In this document: positions 16,392-25,830 of the stretch, one piece after another
Position numbering within the stretch: the first letter of the stretch is position 1
How the letters are laid out: the number at the start of each line of letters is the position of its first letter
Origin: Oceanispirochaeta sp963676905
GTDB taxonomy: Bacteria; Spirochaetota; Spirochaetia; DSM-2461
Length of the DNA: 64,000 nucleotides
Direction: 5' to 3'
Assembly: GCA_963676905.2 (NCBI GenBank)
Contig: CAXXVE010000001.1
Span: forward strand, 2,852,001-2,916,000
Program-made: the position numbers and the translations under genes
The notes under the pieces: model-generated
Seen by the model: the letters and a program-made list of their open reading frames with translations, nothing else
Database searches by the model: none
What the model was told of the DNA's origin: nothing

Positions 16392-18146
16392 TCAGAGTTT
16401 GGCCAGATCCTGTCCAAGCAGATAGGAGAGAGAGCCGCAGAGGGCTCCCAGGTTCTGTCCCGGCATTACAAAGTTGTAGTTGTTGGCGTAGAAGTCGCCC
16501 ACCATGGTACCGGTGTTATAGAGCCCTTCTATAGGGGTGTCACTCTCATCGCATACCTGGAGGTCTGTATTGGTTCTGAGTCCTCCAGTGACTGTCAGGA
16601 ACGTAGAGCCGACTGTTCTGGAGGCGTAGAAGGGGCCTTTCTTGATGGGGTAGAGGATCTTTGGATTTACCTGGAACTCCTCGTCATAGCCGTTGTCAGC
16701 GTACTGTGAGTAGTTTCTGATAGACTCAAGAGCAGTCTTTTTGGCTTTGTCATCCATCCCTTCAAACTGCTCCACCAGCTCTTCCAGAGTGTCTGCCTTG
16801 TAGAATGAGGGGTTGTTGTTCCATGATTCGATATACTCTTCGGGGCTGAGGGCTTTAATGCCGTTCACCTCTCCGATAGTGTATCCCAGGGGGTCCCACT
16901 CTTTCTGGGTGTAGGCATAGTTTACATCCCATACACCGTAAGCTGTCTTCTGGGGCAGCTGCAGAACGGACATACCGCCGTAGGCAAAGTTTGTGCACTC
17001 GTTCATGTAGCGTTTTCCGTTGATGTTCAGGTTGCATCCCCAGAAGTTTGAGATGACAGCATGGCTTGGCCCTCCGGCTCCGCCGTTGATGGCCGGTGCG
17101 TTGGGAAATGTCCTCTGCCAGGCTGCACCGATCCAGAGCCCCATTTTCTGTCCGTCTCCGGGCATAAGTCCGTTAAAGGTCATTTCCGCATTATAGTCGG
17201 GTTCTGTGGAGAGGGTGTCTTTGAAGTGGCTGTAGGCCCAGGGGCTGTACTTGGCCATCATGTCCTTGTTTCTTGAAAAGTCTCCGGTCGCCATGACTAT
17301 CGCCTTTCGGCCGACGTATTTGACATAGGAGCCGTCCTCTCTTTTGGCAATTACCGCAGTGACACGGCCTGAGTTGTTGTTTTCCCGGATAAGGTACTCA
17401 GCTGTTGTGTTGTAATGGATCTCCGCTCCCATATCGATGATATGAGCCGCATAGGCCTGAGCCTGAAGGGGTGCCCCGAAGAATACTCCGAGGGGCTGCT
17501 CATCGTTGAAAAAGTTGTGTGATGCATCGGGTATTTCTATGACATCATCGGGATCTTTGTATCCGGCTTCAAGGGATGTTTTGAGTCCCTTTGACTCCAT
17601 TTTATCTATAATCCAGTCAAAAGACTTGCCGCTGTTGTTTACCCATCTGGCCCAGAGCTGCTTGTTCATCATATAAGTACCGGCGGTCTGCTCTGTTTTT
17701 ACAATCTCACTTGCTGTGGCGGGGGAGTAGTCTATGCCGAGGTTTTTCTGGTATTTGGAGCCGATTGCATGGTTCGAGCCGCCCCGTCCGATGGGCTTGG
17801 AGCTTGCTGAGAACATAATGGCATCAGCTCCGGCTTCGACAGCCGAACACATTGTACAGAGACCGGATACACCTGAACCGATGACAACAATATCATGGAT
17901 TATTGTTTCCTTTATCTTTGACTCGGGGACGGGTTCGGGGGGAATCTCAAAACTCCATTTGGCGCCAAGGGCCTTTTCTGCGGTCATTACCCCTGCTGTT
18001 TCAGCAGATTCTGCCGCACCTTCAGCCCCTGTCTTTGAACCGCTGCATCCGGCAAGTGTTCCTGCTGCTGCAACTCCGACCGCACCTGCGGCGGCGCCTT
18101 TCAGGAAATCTCTTCGACTGATCCCTTTTGATTCTGTTTTGCTCAT
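16392..18146 (-). CDS. Tat-exported FAD-dependent reductase, fumarate-reductase flavoprotein-like
   Basis: The 584-residue protein begins with a Tat signal, SRRDFLKG at residues 10-17, and a lipobox-like LAGC ending at Cys34. It is therefore probably a folded lipoprotein in the periplasm. The FAD site starts at IVVIGSGVSGL (about residue 86). The C-terminal GLYNTGTMVGDFYANNYNFVMPGQNLG segment matches the end of FrdA/urocanate-reductase-type FAD domains. It lacks the FMN-binding domain often fused to such proteins, but the gene just upstream supplies one. It is likely an electron-accepting terminal reductase or a dehydrogenase; the substrate is unknown. Confidence 0.82.
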   Translation of the reverse strand: MSKTESKGISRRDFLKGAAAGAVGVAAAGTLAGCSGSKTGAEGAAESAETAGVMTAEKALGAKWSFEIPPEPVPESKIKETIIHDIVVIGSGVSGLCTMCSAVEAGADAIMFSASSKPIGRGGSNHAIGSKYQKNLGIDYSPATASEIVKTEQTAGTYMMNKQLWARWVNNSGKSFDWIIDKMESKGLKTSLEAGYKDPDDVIEIPDASHNFFNDEQPLGVFFGAPLQAQAYAAHIIDMGAEIHYNTTAEYLIRENNNSGRVTAVIAKREDGSYVKYVGRKAIVMATGDFSRNKDMMAKYSPWAYSHFKDTLSTEPDYNAEMTFNGLMPGDGQKMGLWIGAAWQRTFPNAPAINGGAGGPSHAVISNFWGCNLNINGKRYMNECTNFAYGGMSVLQLPQKTAYGVWDVNYAYTQKEWDPLGYTIGEVNGIKALSPEEYIESWNNNPSFYKADTLEELVEQFEGMDDKAKKTALESIRNYSQYADNGYDEEFQVNPKILYPIKKGPFYASRTVGSTFLTVTGGLRTNTDLQVCDESDTPIEGLYNTGTMVGDFYANNYNFVMPGQNLGALCGSLSYLLGQDLAKL

Positions 18147-18160
18147 TTTGTTTCCTTTGA

Positions 18161-18520
18161 TTATTTATTGCCAGAGGCGATATCCAGTGCTTCTGTTACC
18201 GCTTCCTTGATTGCCTGTGAAGTGACAGTGGCTCCTGACACATCATCAACTCCTTCTATCCCCTGTGCTTCGATTACTGCGCCGGGAATAGTCTCAATTG
18301 CCTTTGTACCGATACCGGGTGTTTCATTGTGGCCGGCAACCTCAACAGAAGAGAGTTTGCCCTCCTGTATCGCTACTGTCACATTCACGGGACCGTGGAT
18401 GCCCTTGCCCGATGTTTTGTAATCACCGTCCTGCCATTTACTGCCGCTGCATCCTGTGGTGAGAAGCAGTGCCGACGCAGTAAGCATCAAGAGTGCAGAT
18501 TTACATGTAAACCATTTCAT
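18161..18520 (-). CDS. FMN-binding lipoprotein, partner of the Tat flavoprotein
   Basis: The start at 18520 gives MKWFTCKSALLMLTASALLL then TTGC, a lipoprotein signal with lipidated Cys, and has a GGAG site 5-6 bases upstream. The 119-residue product is one FMN-binding domain (NqrC/RnfG type). It ends in DDVSGATVTSQAI, the Dxx(S/T)GAT motif in which ApbE attaches FMN covalently to Thr. It lies 14 bases before the FAD-protein gene, so it probably passes electrons from a membrane donor to that enzyme. No apbE gene is in the window. Confidence 0.88.
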   Translation of the reverse strand: MKWFTCKSALLMLTASALLLTTGCSGSKWQDGDYKTSGKGIHGPVNVTVAIQEGKLSSVEVAGHNETPGIGTKAIETIPGAVIEAQGIEGVDDVSGATVTSQAIKEAVTEALDIASGNK

Positions 18521-18558
18521 AATGACTCCATTTAGAACTGATAAGTTTGACAATACTA

Positions 18559-18581
18559 CGGTCAGTGACCGCGGTCAGTGA
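18559..18581. promoter_or_regulatory. Candidate TetR operator of the split flavin-reductase operon
   Basis: CGGTCA-G-TGACCG forms a perfect palindrome at 18559-18571, and CGGTCAGTGA is repeated directly at 18572-18581. It lies 39 bases before the FMN-lipoprotein start and between that gene and the tetR gene. Confidence 0.55.
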
Positions 18582-18648
18582 AAAAAGGGTAGAAGTAAAA
18601 TGAGCAAATGTCAATTTAATAAATGAGAAAACAGTATAAAAATATCGA

Positions 18649-19245
18649 TTAATGTGAACGGTAGGCAGTCAGAAGGGTTTTGATGGAGGAAACACCGGAT
18701 TCAAGGATGTTAAAGCGGCCGTCATCGGCGGCCCAGGTAAGAATCAGACCGAAAAAGATGCTTTGGATTGTTTTTGTCTCATCATGAATTGCAAGGTCTT
18801 TTCTGAATGCACCGACTTCAATGCCCCAGGTGAGTATTCCGGAAATATTGTCTTTGTGAAGATCTGAGTTGACGGCTCCCGGTTCTGGATTTTCATCGAT
18901 GATGATTTTAAGTACCTCGCGGGCAAACTCAGGACCTTTTTGAGTGACAATGGAGAGATAAAACTGCGTAAATGAAAGAAGCCGTTCCGACGGATCGGAC
19001 TCCTGTTCCCACTGTTTTTCCATGAACATGCTTTTGTTCAGGTTTGACAGAATGTGGTTGATAATATCTGATTTGGATTTGAAATAGAGGTAGAAGGTAC
19101 CTTTGCTGACGCCGGCTTCCCTGCAGATTCTGCTTACAGTAATGTTGTTGTAGCCGTAGCTGTTGATAAGATCTATGGCTGTTTTCTGCAGCAGGGCCTC
19201 TGTCTCCCGGGACTGCAGCTGTCTCTTGCTGATTTTTTCAGGCAT
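18649..19245 (-). CDS. TetR-family regulator
   Basis: The 198-residue protein has an N-terminal TetR helix-turn-helix, with ITVSRICREAGVSKGTFYLYFKSKSDI (about residues 35-61), the recognition-helix signature of the family, and a helical ligand domain after it. It is encoded just upstream of the two flavin-reductase genes on the same strand. The palindrome at 18559-18571 is its most likely operator. The ligand is unknown. Confidence 0.88.
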   Translation of the reverse strand: MPEKISKRQLQSRETEALLQKTAIDLINSYGYNNITVSRICREAGVSKGTFYLYFKSKSDIINHILSNLNKSMFMEKQWEQESDPSERLLSFTQFYLSIVTQKGPEFAREVLKIIIDENPEPGAVNSDLHKDNISGILTWGIEVGAFRKDLAIHDETKTIQSIFFGLILTWAADDGRFNILESGVSSIKTLLTAYRSH

Positions 19246-19323
19246 AGTGAATTGTATTGCAATCCTCTTGAACTGTATAGAAGAGTCTTTAATTTAAAGG
19301 ATAAGTACAGGGTGATGGGAACC

Positions 19324-19360
19324 CGGCCTGCCTGTCAGATTCCAGTTGACAGGCAGGCCG
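19324..19360. repeat. Perfect 14-bp stem hairpin upstream of tetR
   Basis: CGGCCTGCCTGTCA (19324-19337) pairs exactly with TGACAGGCAGGCCG (19347-19360) around a 9-base loop. On the plus strand a T-run appears only about 8 bases later. It may separate tetR from the tRNA unit or be a repetitive element; other copies were not seen in the window. Confidence 0.6.
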
Positions 19361-19432
19361 CCTCCTCTATTTTTACAATGCCGCGCGTAAATGAGCATTG
19401 TGATTGATTCCCATGCTTACACTTATAAAGTA

Positions 19433-19458
19433 AAAAACCGGCTTAAGAGCCGGTTTTG
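19433..19458 (-). terminator. Terminator of the tRNA-Gly unit
   Basis: AACCGGCT and AGCCGGTT pair around TTAAG-type loop bases just after the last tRNA (minus strand), followed by a T-run on that strand (A-run at 19433-19438). Confidence 0.9.
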
Positions 19459-19462
19459 AAGA

Positions 19463-19533
<71 letters not shown>

Positions 19534-19578
19534 ATGTCTTTATTTGTTATACTCTTTAAATGCTTACTTAAAAAGTAA

Positions 19579-19649
<71 letters not shown>

Positions 19650-19694
19650 ATGTCTTTATTTGTTATACTCTTTAAGTGCTTACTTAAAAAGTAA

Positions 19695-19765
<71 letters not shown>

Positions 19766-19810
19766 ATGTCATTGTTTGTTGTACTCTTTAAATGCTTACT
19801 TAAAAAGTAA

Positions 19811-19881
<71 letters not shown>

Positions 19882-19927
19882 ATTTGCTCATCACGGCAGG
19901 CTTTCGCTTGCCCCGAAGGCTTGTGGA

Positions 19928-19956
19928 ATTTAACAGGAAAGACTGTTTGAGGTCAA
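19928..19956 (-). promoter_or_regulatory. Promoter of the tRNA-Gly array
   Basis: On the minus strand TTGACC (19956-19951) and TTAAAT (19933-19928) are 17 bases apart, a near-consensus vegetative promoter pointing at the tRNA array. Confidence 0.6.
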
Positions 19957-20072
19957 GACCTTTTTCAGGATTTTTATCTACACTTTCATTTACTCTGAAA
20001 AATCTTGAAAATACCTTTAAAACACCTTGTCAGACCTCTTTACATTAGCGGTTCATTTTGACAATATTCTGT

Positions 20073-21506
20073 ATGGAAAACAGAAGCATATATAGAAACA
20101 TTTCTCCCCTCGATCACAGATATTATACATCTAACAAAGAACTATTCGAGGCACTGTCTGACCGGCTAAGCGAGGAAGCCACAGTAGCCTATTGTGTAAA
20201 GGCCGAAATGGCCCTTCTTAAAACACATATCAAACTCCAGAACCTCGGAGGCCAGGATCTTATCGATTCACTGGATTCCGTTGAGAAGTCCATTACTCCC
20301 GAAGAAGTATATAAAGAAGAAGAGAAGACTCAGCACAATATCAGAGCCCTTGTGAATGTAATCAACAAGAAAGTTCCGGATACCCTTAAACCCTGGGTTC
20401 ATATGGGAGCCACCTCGGTGGATATGCTGGACACAGCTAATGCAATGAAGATGCGGGATGTAACCCGCGATGTCATTCTTCCTCTCCTTATGGGTCTTGA
20501 AGAAGAACTTATCAAAATGGCTGAAAATGAAGCGGAAACTCCCCAGGTAGGGCGGACCCACGGTCAGCATGCCGTTCCTGTTACTCTTGGATACACCTTC
20601 GCCGAGTATGTTTCCCGTCTGGGACAGTCTATCTCTGAACTGGAGAGGATCTCCGATGATCAGAGAGGAAAGCTTGCCGGCGCCGTCGGCGGATACAATG
20701 CAACATCCATGATTACTTCGGACCCCCTTGAGATGGAAAGAATCTATCTTGACTTCCTGGGGCTTAAGCCTTCTGAGTACTCAACACAGATGGTCGAGCC
20801 GGAATACCTGCTCCGCCTTCTTCTGGAATATAATACAGCCTTCGGCATTATCGCCAACCTGGCCGACGACCTTCGCCACCTCCAGAGATCGGAGATCGAC
20901 GAAGTGAGGGAGTTCTTCTCAGCCACACAGGTCGGTTCATCCACAATGCCCCAGAAAAGAAACCCCTGGAACTGCGAACATGTAAAAAGCCTCTGGAAGG
21001 CTTTCGCACCCCGGGTCATGTCCTTCTATATGGATCAGATCTCCGAGCATCAGAGAGACCTTTCAAACTCTGCCTCCGCCCGGTTTCAGGCCGACTTTAT
21101 TGCCGGTTTCGCGGCAGCCACTGCAAGAATGAAGAAAATTGTCGCAGGCATGTCTGTGAATAAGGAACAGCTCAGAAAGAATCTCACAGTACAGGGAGAC
21201 TTTGTTCTGGCCGAGCCCACCTACATTCTTCTGGCCATGAGCGGCATCAATGATGCTCATGAGATTGTCAGAAAAATAACCCTCTCCTGTGAGAAGAATG
21301 GAAAGACAATCAAGGAAGTTCTTGAAACGGAGCAGCCTGAAAGCTGGACACGCATCAAGGATCAGCTGAAAAAGGTCACAGGTCTTGAGGCCGAGGATTT
21401 TTATACAGATCCCTCCTTATACAGAGGAAAAACTGCAGAGAAGACAAGAAGCCTCTGCAAGCAGTACACAGAACTTATGGCAAAGATTAAAGGAGGCCTT
21501 AAATGA
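20073..21506 (+). CDS. purB: Adenylosuccinate lyase
   Basis: PurB cleaves adenylosuccinate to AMP and SAICAR to AICAR. The 477-residue protein shows the superfamily signature GSSTMPQKRNPWNCE (around residue 285) and the catalytic-His region VGRTHGQHAVPVT. I prefer ATG 20073 (MENRSIYRN); an in-frame TTG at 20058 is possible. Neither has a clear ribosome site, unlike most genes here. The length suits the larger, eukaryote-like PurB group. Its stop overlaps guaB by four bases, and it heads the purB-guaB-purA-guaA set. Confidence 0.95.
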   Translation: MENRSIYRNISPLDHRYYTSNKELFEALSDRLSEEATVAYCVKAEMALLKTHIKLQNLGGQDLIDSLDSVEKSITPEEVYKEEEKTQHNIRALVNVINKKVPDTLKPWVHMGATSVDMLDTANAMKMRDVTRDVILPLLMGLEEELIKMAENEAETPQVGRTHGQHAVPVTLGYTFAEYVSRLGQSISELERISDDQRGKLAGAVGGYNATSMITSDPLEMERIYLDFLGLKPSEYSTQMVEPEYLLRLLLEYNTAFGIIANLADDLRHLQRSEIDEVREFFSATQVGSSTMPQKRNPWNCEHVKSLWKAFAPRVMSFYMDQISEHQRDLSNSASARFQADFIAGFAAATARMKKIVAGMSVNKEQLRKNLTVQGDFVLAEPTYILLAMSGINDAHEIVRKITLSCEKNGKTIKEVLETEQPESWTRIKDQLKKVTGLEAEDFYTDPSLYRGKTAEKTRSLCKQYTELMAKIKGGLK

Positions 21507-22942
21507 TCCAGGTTGAAGAAAAATACAGTTACGACGATGTCCTTCTCGTTCCCGCCTATGCGGATTTTCTCCCTTCCGAAGTGACAGTCAAAACCAGACT
21601 GGCAGGAGACATTTACCTGAATGCTCCTGTTATCTCTGCCGCCATGGATACTGTAACCGAGTATCAGATGGCCATCGCCCTGGCCCTGGAAGGGGGGGCG
21701 GGAGTTATTCACAGAAACCTCTCCCCCGAAGAGCAGGCCCGTCAGGTCTCCAGAGTCAAGAGATATCTCAACTGGGTTATTGCCAATCCCGTAGTTGTTC
21801 AGAAGGGTCAAACCGTTGCGGATGTGGAGAAGATCATGATGGAGACCGGAGTAACAGGACTTCCCGTTCTTGATGCCGGCAAACTCTGCGGTATCATCAC
21901 AAACCGTGACATGCGTTTCTGTTCCAACCTCTCCCAGAAGGTTGAGGACGTTATGACAACCGATCTGATCCTTGAGAAGGGAACACCCAATGTGGAAACT
22001 GCCCGGCAGAAATTCGACAAATACAGAATCGAAAAACTTCCCGTTGTAGACAAGAATGACCGCCTTACAGGACTGATCACCGTTTCGGACATGGAGAAGC
22101 ATAAAGACTTTCCCGATGCCGCCACCGATGCATCAGGTTCCCTTATCGTAGGTGCGGCGGTGTCCCCCAACGATTACAGAACCAGAATCCCCCTTCTGAA
22201 AGAGAACGGATGTAACTTTGTTGTTCTCGATACGGCACACGGAAACAGCCTCAGTGTTCTCAAGGCTGTAGAGGGAATCAAAAAAGAGTTCGGCATTACC
22301 GTCATCGGCGGCAATGTGGCCGATGCGGACGGTGCCAGACGCCTTGTGGAAGCCGGCAGTGATGCCATCAAGGTTGGAGTCGGCCCCGGTTCCATCTGTA
22401 CCACAAGAATTGTTGCTGGAATCGGAGTTCCTCAGCTCTCGGCAGTCAACGAAGCCGCCGAAGAGGCAAGCAAGCACAATATTCCCATTATTGCCGATGG
22501 AGGAATCAAGTACTCCGGTGATATTACCAAGGCAATTGCCGCAGGTGCCAGCTGTATTATGGTTGGAAACCTTTTTGCCGGTCTCAAGGAAGCACCCGGA
22601 CGGGAAGTTATCTTTGAAGGACGTATTTTCAAGCAGTACAGAGGAATGGGTTCCATCGGCGCCATCAAAGAAGGAAGCGGCGACCGCTACCAGATGAAAA
22701 AGGACGAAGAGCCTGTTCCCGAGGGAATCGAGGGACGCGTTCCTTTCAAGGGAGAACTCAAACCTTACCTGAATCAGCTTGTAACCGGTCTGAAAAAAGG
22801 AATGGGATATTGCGGATGTCGCACGATCGAGGAATTGCGTTCATATAAAAAGTTTGTTAAAATCTCTAGCGCCGGACTTCGGGAGAGCCATGCACACGAT
22901 GTCAACATCACTCAGGAGGCTCCCAACTACTCACGCTATTAG
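21503..22942 (+). CDS. guaB: Inosine-5'-monophosphate dehydrogenase
   Basis: GuaB oxidises IMP to XMP, the committed step to GMP. The 479-residue protein has the TIM-barrel catalytic loop GVGPGSICTTRIVAGIGVPQ, with the nucleophilic Cys, and two CBS domains inserted after about residue 95 (VMTTDLILEKGT, LTGLITVSDMEKH). The flap segment with Arg and Tyr is also seen (VEGRVPFKG, preceded by GSGDRYQ). An AAAGGAGG ribosome site lies at the end of purB. It is tightly coupled to purB by the ATGA overlap. Confidence 0.97.
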   Translation: MIQVEEKYSYDDVLLVPAYADFLPSEVTVKTRLAGDIYLNAPVISAAMDTVTEYQMAIALALEGGAGVIHRNLSPEEQARQVSRVKRYLNWVIANPVVVQKGQTVADVEKIMMETGVTGLPVLDAGKLCGIITNRDMRFCSNLSQKVEDVMTTDLILEKGTPNVETARQKFDKYRIEKLPVVDKNDRLTGLITVSDMEKHKDFPDAATDASGSLIVGAAVSPNDYRTRIPLLKENGCNFVVLDTAHGNSLSVLKAVEGIKKEFGITVIGGNVADADGARRLVEAGSDAIKVGVGPGSICTTRIVAGIGVPQLSAVNEAAEEASKHNIPIIADGGIKYSGDITKAIAAGASCIMVGNLFAGLKEAPGREVIFEGRIFKQYRGMGSIGAIKEGSGDRYQMKKDEEPVPEGIEGRVPFKGELKPYLNQLVTGLKKGMGYCGCRTIEELRSYKKFVKISSAGLRESHAHDVNITQEAPNYSRY

Positions 22943-22976
22943 GAGTTACGGCTACCAAACTTAGAAGGACGTATGA

Positions 22977-24206
22977 ATGAAACTTGTTGTTATCGGTGCC
23001 CAGTGGGGTGACGAAGGCAAAGGCAAGATGGTCGACTACCTTGCCGAAGACGCTGACCTTGTAGTCAGATTCTCGGGAGGAGCCAACGCAGGCCACACAA
23101 TCAAGGTTGAGGATAAGGTTTTTAAACTGCACCTTGTTCCCGCAGGAATAATCTATCCTGGAAAAACAGTTGCCCTGGGTAACGGGATGGTTATTGATCC
23201 TGAATCTCTTTTTGAAGAGCTTGCACAGATTGAATCTCAGGGCGTTTCCTGGGAAGGCCGTGTCTTTGTCTCAGACAGAGCTCATCTCGTACTTCCTTCC
23301 TATAAAGAAGAAGACAAGGAAATGGATCCTAAAAGACCCCGTCCCATCGGCACTACAGGCCGCGGCATCGGTATCGCCTACGGTAAAAAGGCCTATAGAG
23401 ACGGTATCCGTGTAGCCGATATGTGGGACGATATGGTCTGGGACGCCCTAAGTGAGGAAGACCGGAACTGGCTCTCTCCCTTCAAGGACCGTCTGGAATC
23501 CATGAAAATCAATATGGCCGGATTTATGATGGCCAACAAGGATAAAAAGATTCTTCTCGAGGGGGCTCAGGGAGCTCTTCTTGACCTGGATCACGGTACA
23601 TACCCCTATGTATCCTCCGGTATTTCAACATCCGCCGGTGCGGCACTGGGTGCTTCCATCGGTTTCCGCTATATCGATAAGGTTCTGGGAGTCTTCAAGG
23701 CCTACCAGACAAGAGTCGGTAACGGCCCCATGCCTACCGAAATGATGGAAGGCAAGGACAAGGAACTGGGAGATACTCTCCGTGAACTGGGCCATGAGTA
23801 CGGTGCAACCACCGGAAGACCCAGAAGAATAGGATACCTTGACCTTGTGGCTTTGAAATACGCCGGATGGGTAAACGGTCTGGATGGATTTATCCTCTCA
23901 CACCTCAACCTCTACGACGGATTTGAGACTGTCACATTCTGCGAAGCCTATGAAATTGACGGAAAGGTTGTAAAAGACTTCCCCTCACTGACAACGGATA
24001 TGGAAAAGGTAAAACCTGTACTCAAAGAGTTCCCCGGCTGGGAAGGCAAGGTCGGAGACGCCCGCTGCTGGGATGAGATTCCCGAGGGCGCCAAAAAAGT
24101 TATTGCCTATATTGAAGAATACACAGGGATTCCCGTTGCCGGTTACTCGGTCGGTCCCTTAAGAGATGAAACATTTATGAAGGAGCCCGCGTGGACAAAA
24201 TCCTGA
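22977..24206 (+). CDS. purA: Adenylosuccinate synthetase
   Basis: PurA joins IMP and aspartate with GTP to give adenylosuccinate, the substrate of PurB. The 409-residue protein starts MKLVVIGAQWGDEGKGKMVDYLA, with the GDEGKG P-loop. Later motifs are GGANAGHT, PIGTTGRGIG, the GAQGALLDLDHGTYPYVSS segment and TTGRPRRIGY. It is slightly shorter than the usual 425-430 residues but has all catalytic parts. It overlaps the guaA start by 16 bases. Confidence 0.97.
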   Translation: MKLVVIGAQWGDEGKGKMVDYLAEDADLVVRFSGGANAGHTIKVEDKVFKLHLVPAGIIYPGKTVALGNGMVIDPESLFEELAQIESQGVSWEGRVFVSDRAHLVLPSYKEEDKEMDPKRPRPIGTTGRGIGIAYGKKAYRDGIRVADMWDDMVWDALSEEDRNWLSPFKDRLESMKINMAGFMMANKDKKILLEGAQGALLDLDHGTYPYVSSGISTSAGAALGASIGFRYIDKVLGVFKAYQTRVGNGPMPTEMMEGKDKELGDTLRELGHEYGATTGRPRRIGYLDLVALKYAGWVNGLDGFILSHLNLYDGFETVTFCEAYEIDGKVVKDFPSLTTDMEKVKPVLKEFPGWEGKVGDARCWDEIPEGAKKVIAYIEEYTGIPVAGYSVGPLRDETFMKEPAWTKS

Positions 24207-25744
24207 TATTGGACTTTGGCGGACAGACATGCCAGCTGATCGGCCGCCGTATCCGTGACTTCGGAGTGTTCTCCGAAATTATTCACGGCGATGTCGAACT
24301 GACAGATGAAATTATCACACCCGATGTAAAGGGTATTATCCTTTCAGGATCTCCCCACTCTGTATACGAGGAGGGAGCTCCCGCACCGGATCCCAGAGTC
24401 TTTGAACTGGGACTTCCAGTTCTGGGTATCTGCTACGGATTCCAGAGAATGACCTACCACCACGGCGGTGTTGTGGCCCCTCTGGAGACCAAAGAGTACG
24501 GACGGTCCAAGGTGCATTTCCTTGAGGAATCCGACCTGACTGCAGATATACCGGACAACTTCCTATCATGGATGAGCCACGGCGACAGCGTCGACAAGCT
24601 GGCCGAGGGGTTTACCATGATCGGCGAGAGCGAGAATCATCTGCCTGCCATCGCGGTGAACAAGGAGAAAAATTTCTTCGGTATTCAGTTTCACCCCGAG
24701 GTAACACACTGTGACTACGGTAACCAGATTCTCGAAAACTTCTGCTGCCGCATCTGCGGTGCCGCGAAAGAATGGACCCTGGATATCTTTATGGAGCAGA
24801 TCTCAGACCGGATCAAAGCCCAGGTTGGAAATGAGAAGGTTCTCCTTCTGATCTCCGGCGGAGTTGACTCCACCGTGGCCGGTGGACTTCTCCTTAAGAT
24901 TCTTGATCCCGCACAGGTCTACCTTATGTATATCGACACCGGTATGATGAGAAAGGGCGAGTCCGACGAGGTCGCGACCAACCTGAAGAAACTGGGTGCC
25001 ACCCATCTTCATCTTATTGACGCCCGCTCCCGCTTCCTCGACCCTTTGAAGGGTGTGGAAGATCCCGAGGCGAAGCGCAAGATCATCGGAGACCGCTTTA
25101 TCCATGTTCAGGAAGAGGAGATTGAAAAACACATATCCGGCAACTACTTCCTGGCTCAGGGAACCCTCTATACCGACCTGATTGAATCAGGCAAGGGAGT
25201 AGGGAATAAGGCCAATGTCATTAAGAGCCACCACAATGTGGGGTCACCCCTTGTTGAGGCAAAGCGTCAGGCCGGCCTGATTGTCGAGCCCCTGGATATG
25301 CTCTACAAAGATGAGGTCCGCAGACTCGGACTGAAACTGGGTATCAGCGAAGATATCGTCTTCCGCCACCCATTTCCCGGACCCGGTCTTGGAATAAGAA
25401 TTATCGGCGATGTGTCTGAAGAGAAGTGCCGCATCCTCCGTGATGCCGACTATATCTACATCTCCGAGCTGAAAAAACGCGGTCTTTACAGTGAGATCTG
25501 GCAGGCTTTCTCAGTTCTTCTTCCCGTACGCTCTGTAGGAGTAACAGGGGATGCCAGGGATTACGGATTTGTTCTGGCCCTGAGAGCGGTTGTCTCCCAC
25601 GACGGAATGACCGCCGATGTTTATGACTTCCCCACAAAGGACCTTCTTGAGATCTCTTCCAAGATCACCAACGAGGTTCCCGAGATCGGTAGAGTCGTCT
25701 ACGACATCTCCTCCAAGCCACCTGCCACCATCGAGTGGGAGTAG
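24191..25744 (+). CDS. guaA: GMP synthase, glutamine-hydrolysing
   Basis: GuaA aminates XMP to GMP. The 517-residue protein has an N-terminal class I amidotransferase domain, with LGICYGFQRMTYH (nucleophile Cys) and QFHPEVTH, then an ATP-pyrophosphatase domain with the P-loop LLISGGVDSTVAGGLL. The C-terminal dimer domain ends KPPATIEWE, the universal GuaA ending. The nucleophile context is GICYGFQ rather than the common GICYGMQ. The start is GTG 24191 inside purA. It is the last gene of the purine set; a terminator follows at 25795. Confidence 0.97.
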   Translation: MDKILILDFGGQTCQLIGRRIRDFGVFSEIIHGDVELTDEIITPDVKGIILSGSPHSVYEEGAPAPDPRVFELGLPVLGICYGFQRMTYHHGGVVAPLETKEYGRSKVHFLEESDLTADIPDNFLSWMSHGDSVDKLAEGFTMIGESENHLPAIAVNKEKNFFGIQFHPEVTHCDYGNQILENFCCRICGAAKEWTLDIFMEQISDRIKAQVGNEKVLLLISGGVDSTVAGGLLLKILDPAQVYLMYIDTGMMRKGESDEVATNLKKLGATHLHLIDARSRFLDPLKGVEDPEAKRKIIGDRFIHVQEEEIEKHISGNYFLAQGTLYTDLIESGKGVGNKANVIKSHHNVGSPLVEAKRQAGLIVEPLDMLYKDEVRRLGLKLGISEDIVFRHPFPGPGLGIRIIGDVSEEKCRILRDADYIYISELKKRGLYSEIWQAFSVLLPVRSVGVTGDARDYGFVLALRAVVSHDGMTADVYDFPTKDLLEISSKITNEVPEIGRVVYDISSKPPATIEWE

Positions 25745-25794
25745 GCTGATATCCTGCCCTGTGCAGGATAGTACAAGATGTAAGTATGCTATTC

Positions 25795-25822
25795 AAAGGC
25801 TGCCTCCCGGCAGCCTTTTTTT
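25795..25822 (+). terminator. Terminator of the purine gene set
   Basis: AAAGGCTGCC pairs with GGCAGCCTTT around TCCC, followed by a T-run. A second hairpin (ATCCTG/CAGGAT) precedes it right after the guaA stop. Confidence 0.92.
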
Positions 25823-25830
25823 ATCTTTGT

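Noticed and set aside
19882..20072. Purine riboswitch or PurR box upstream of purB
   Set aside because: No conserved purine-aptamer loops or PurR palindrome were found; only the tRNA promoter on the other strand is convincing.
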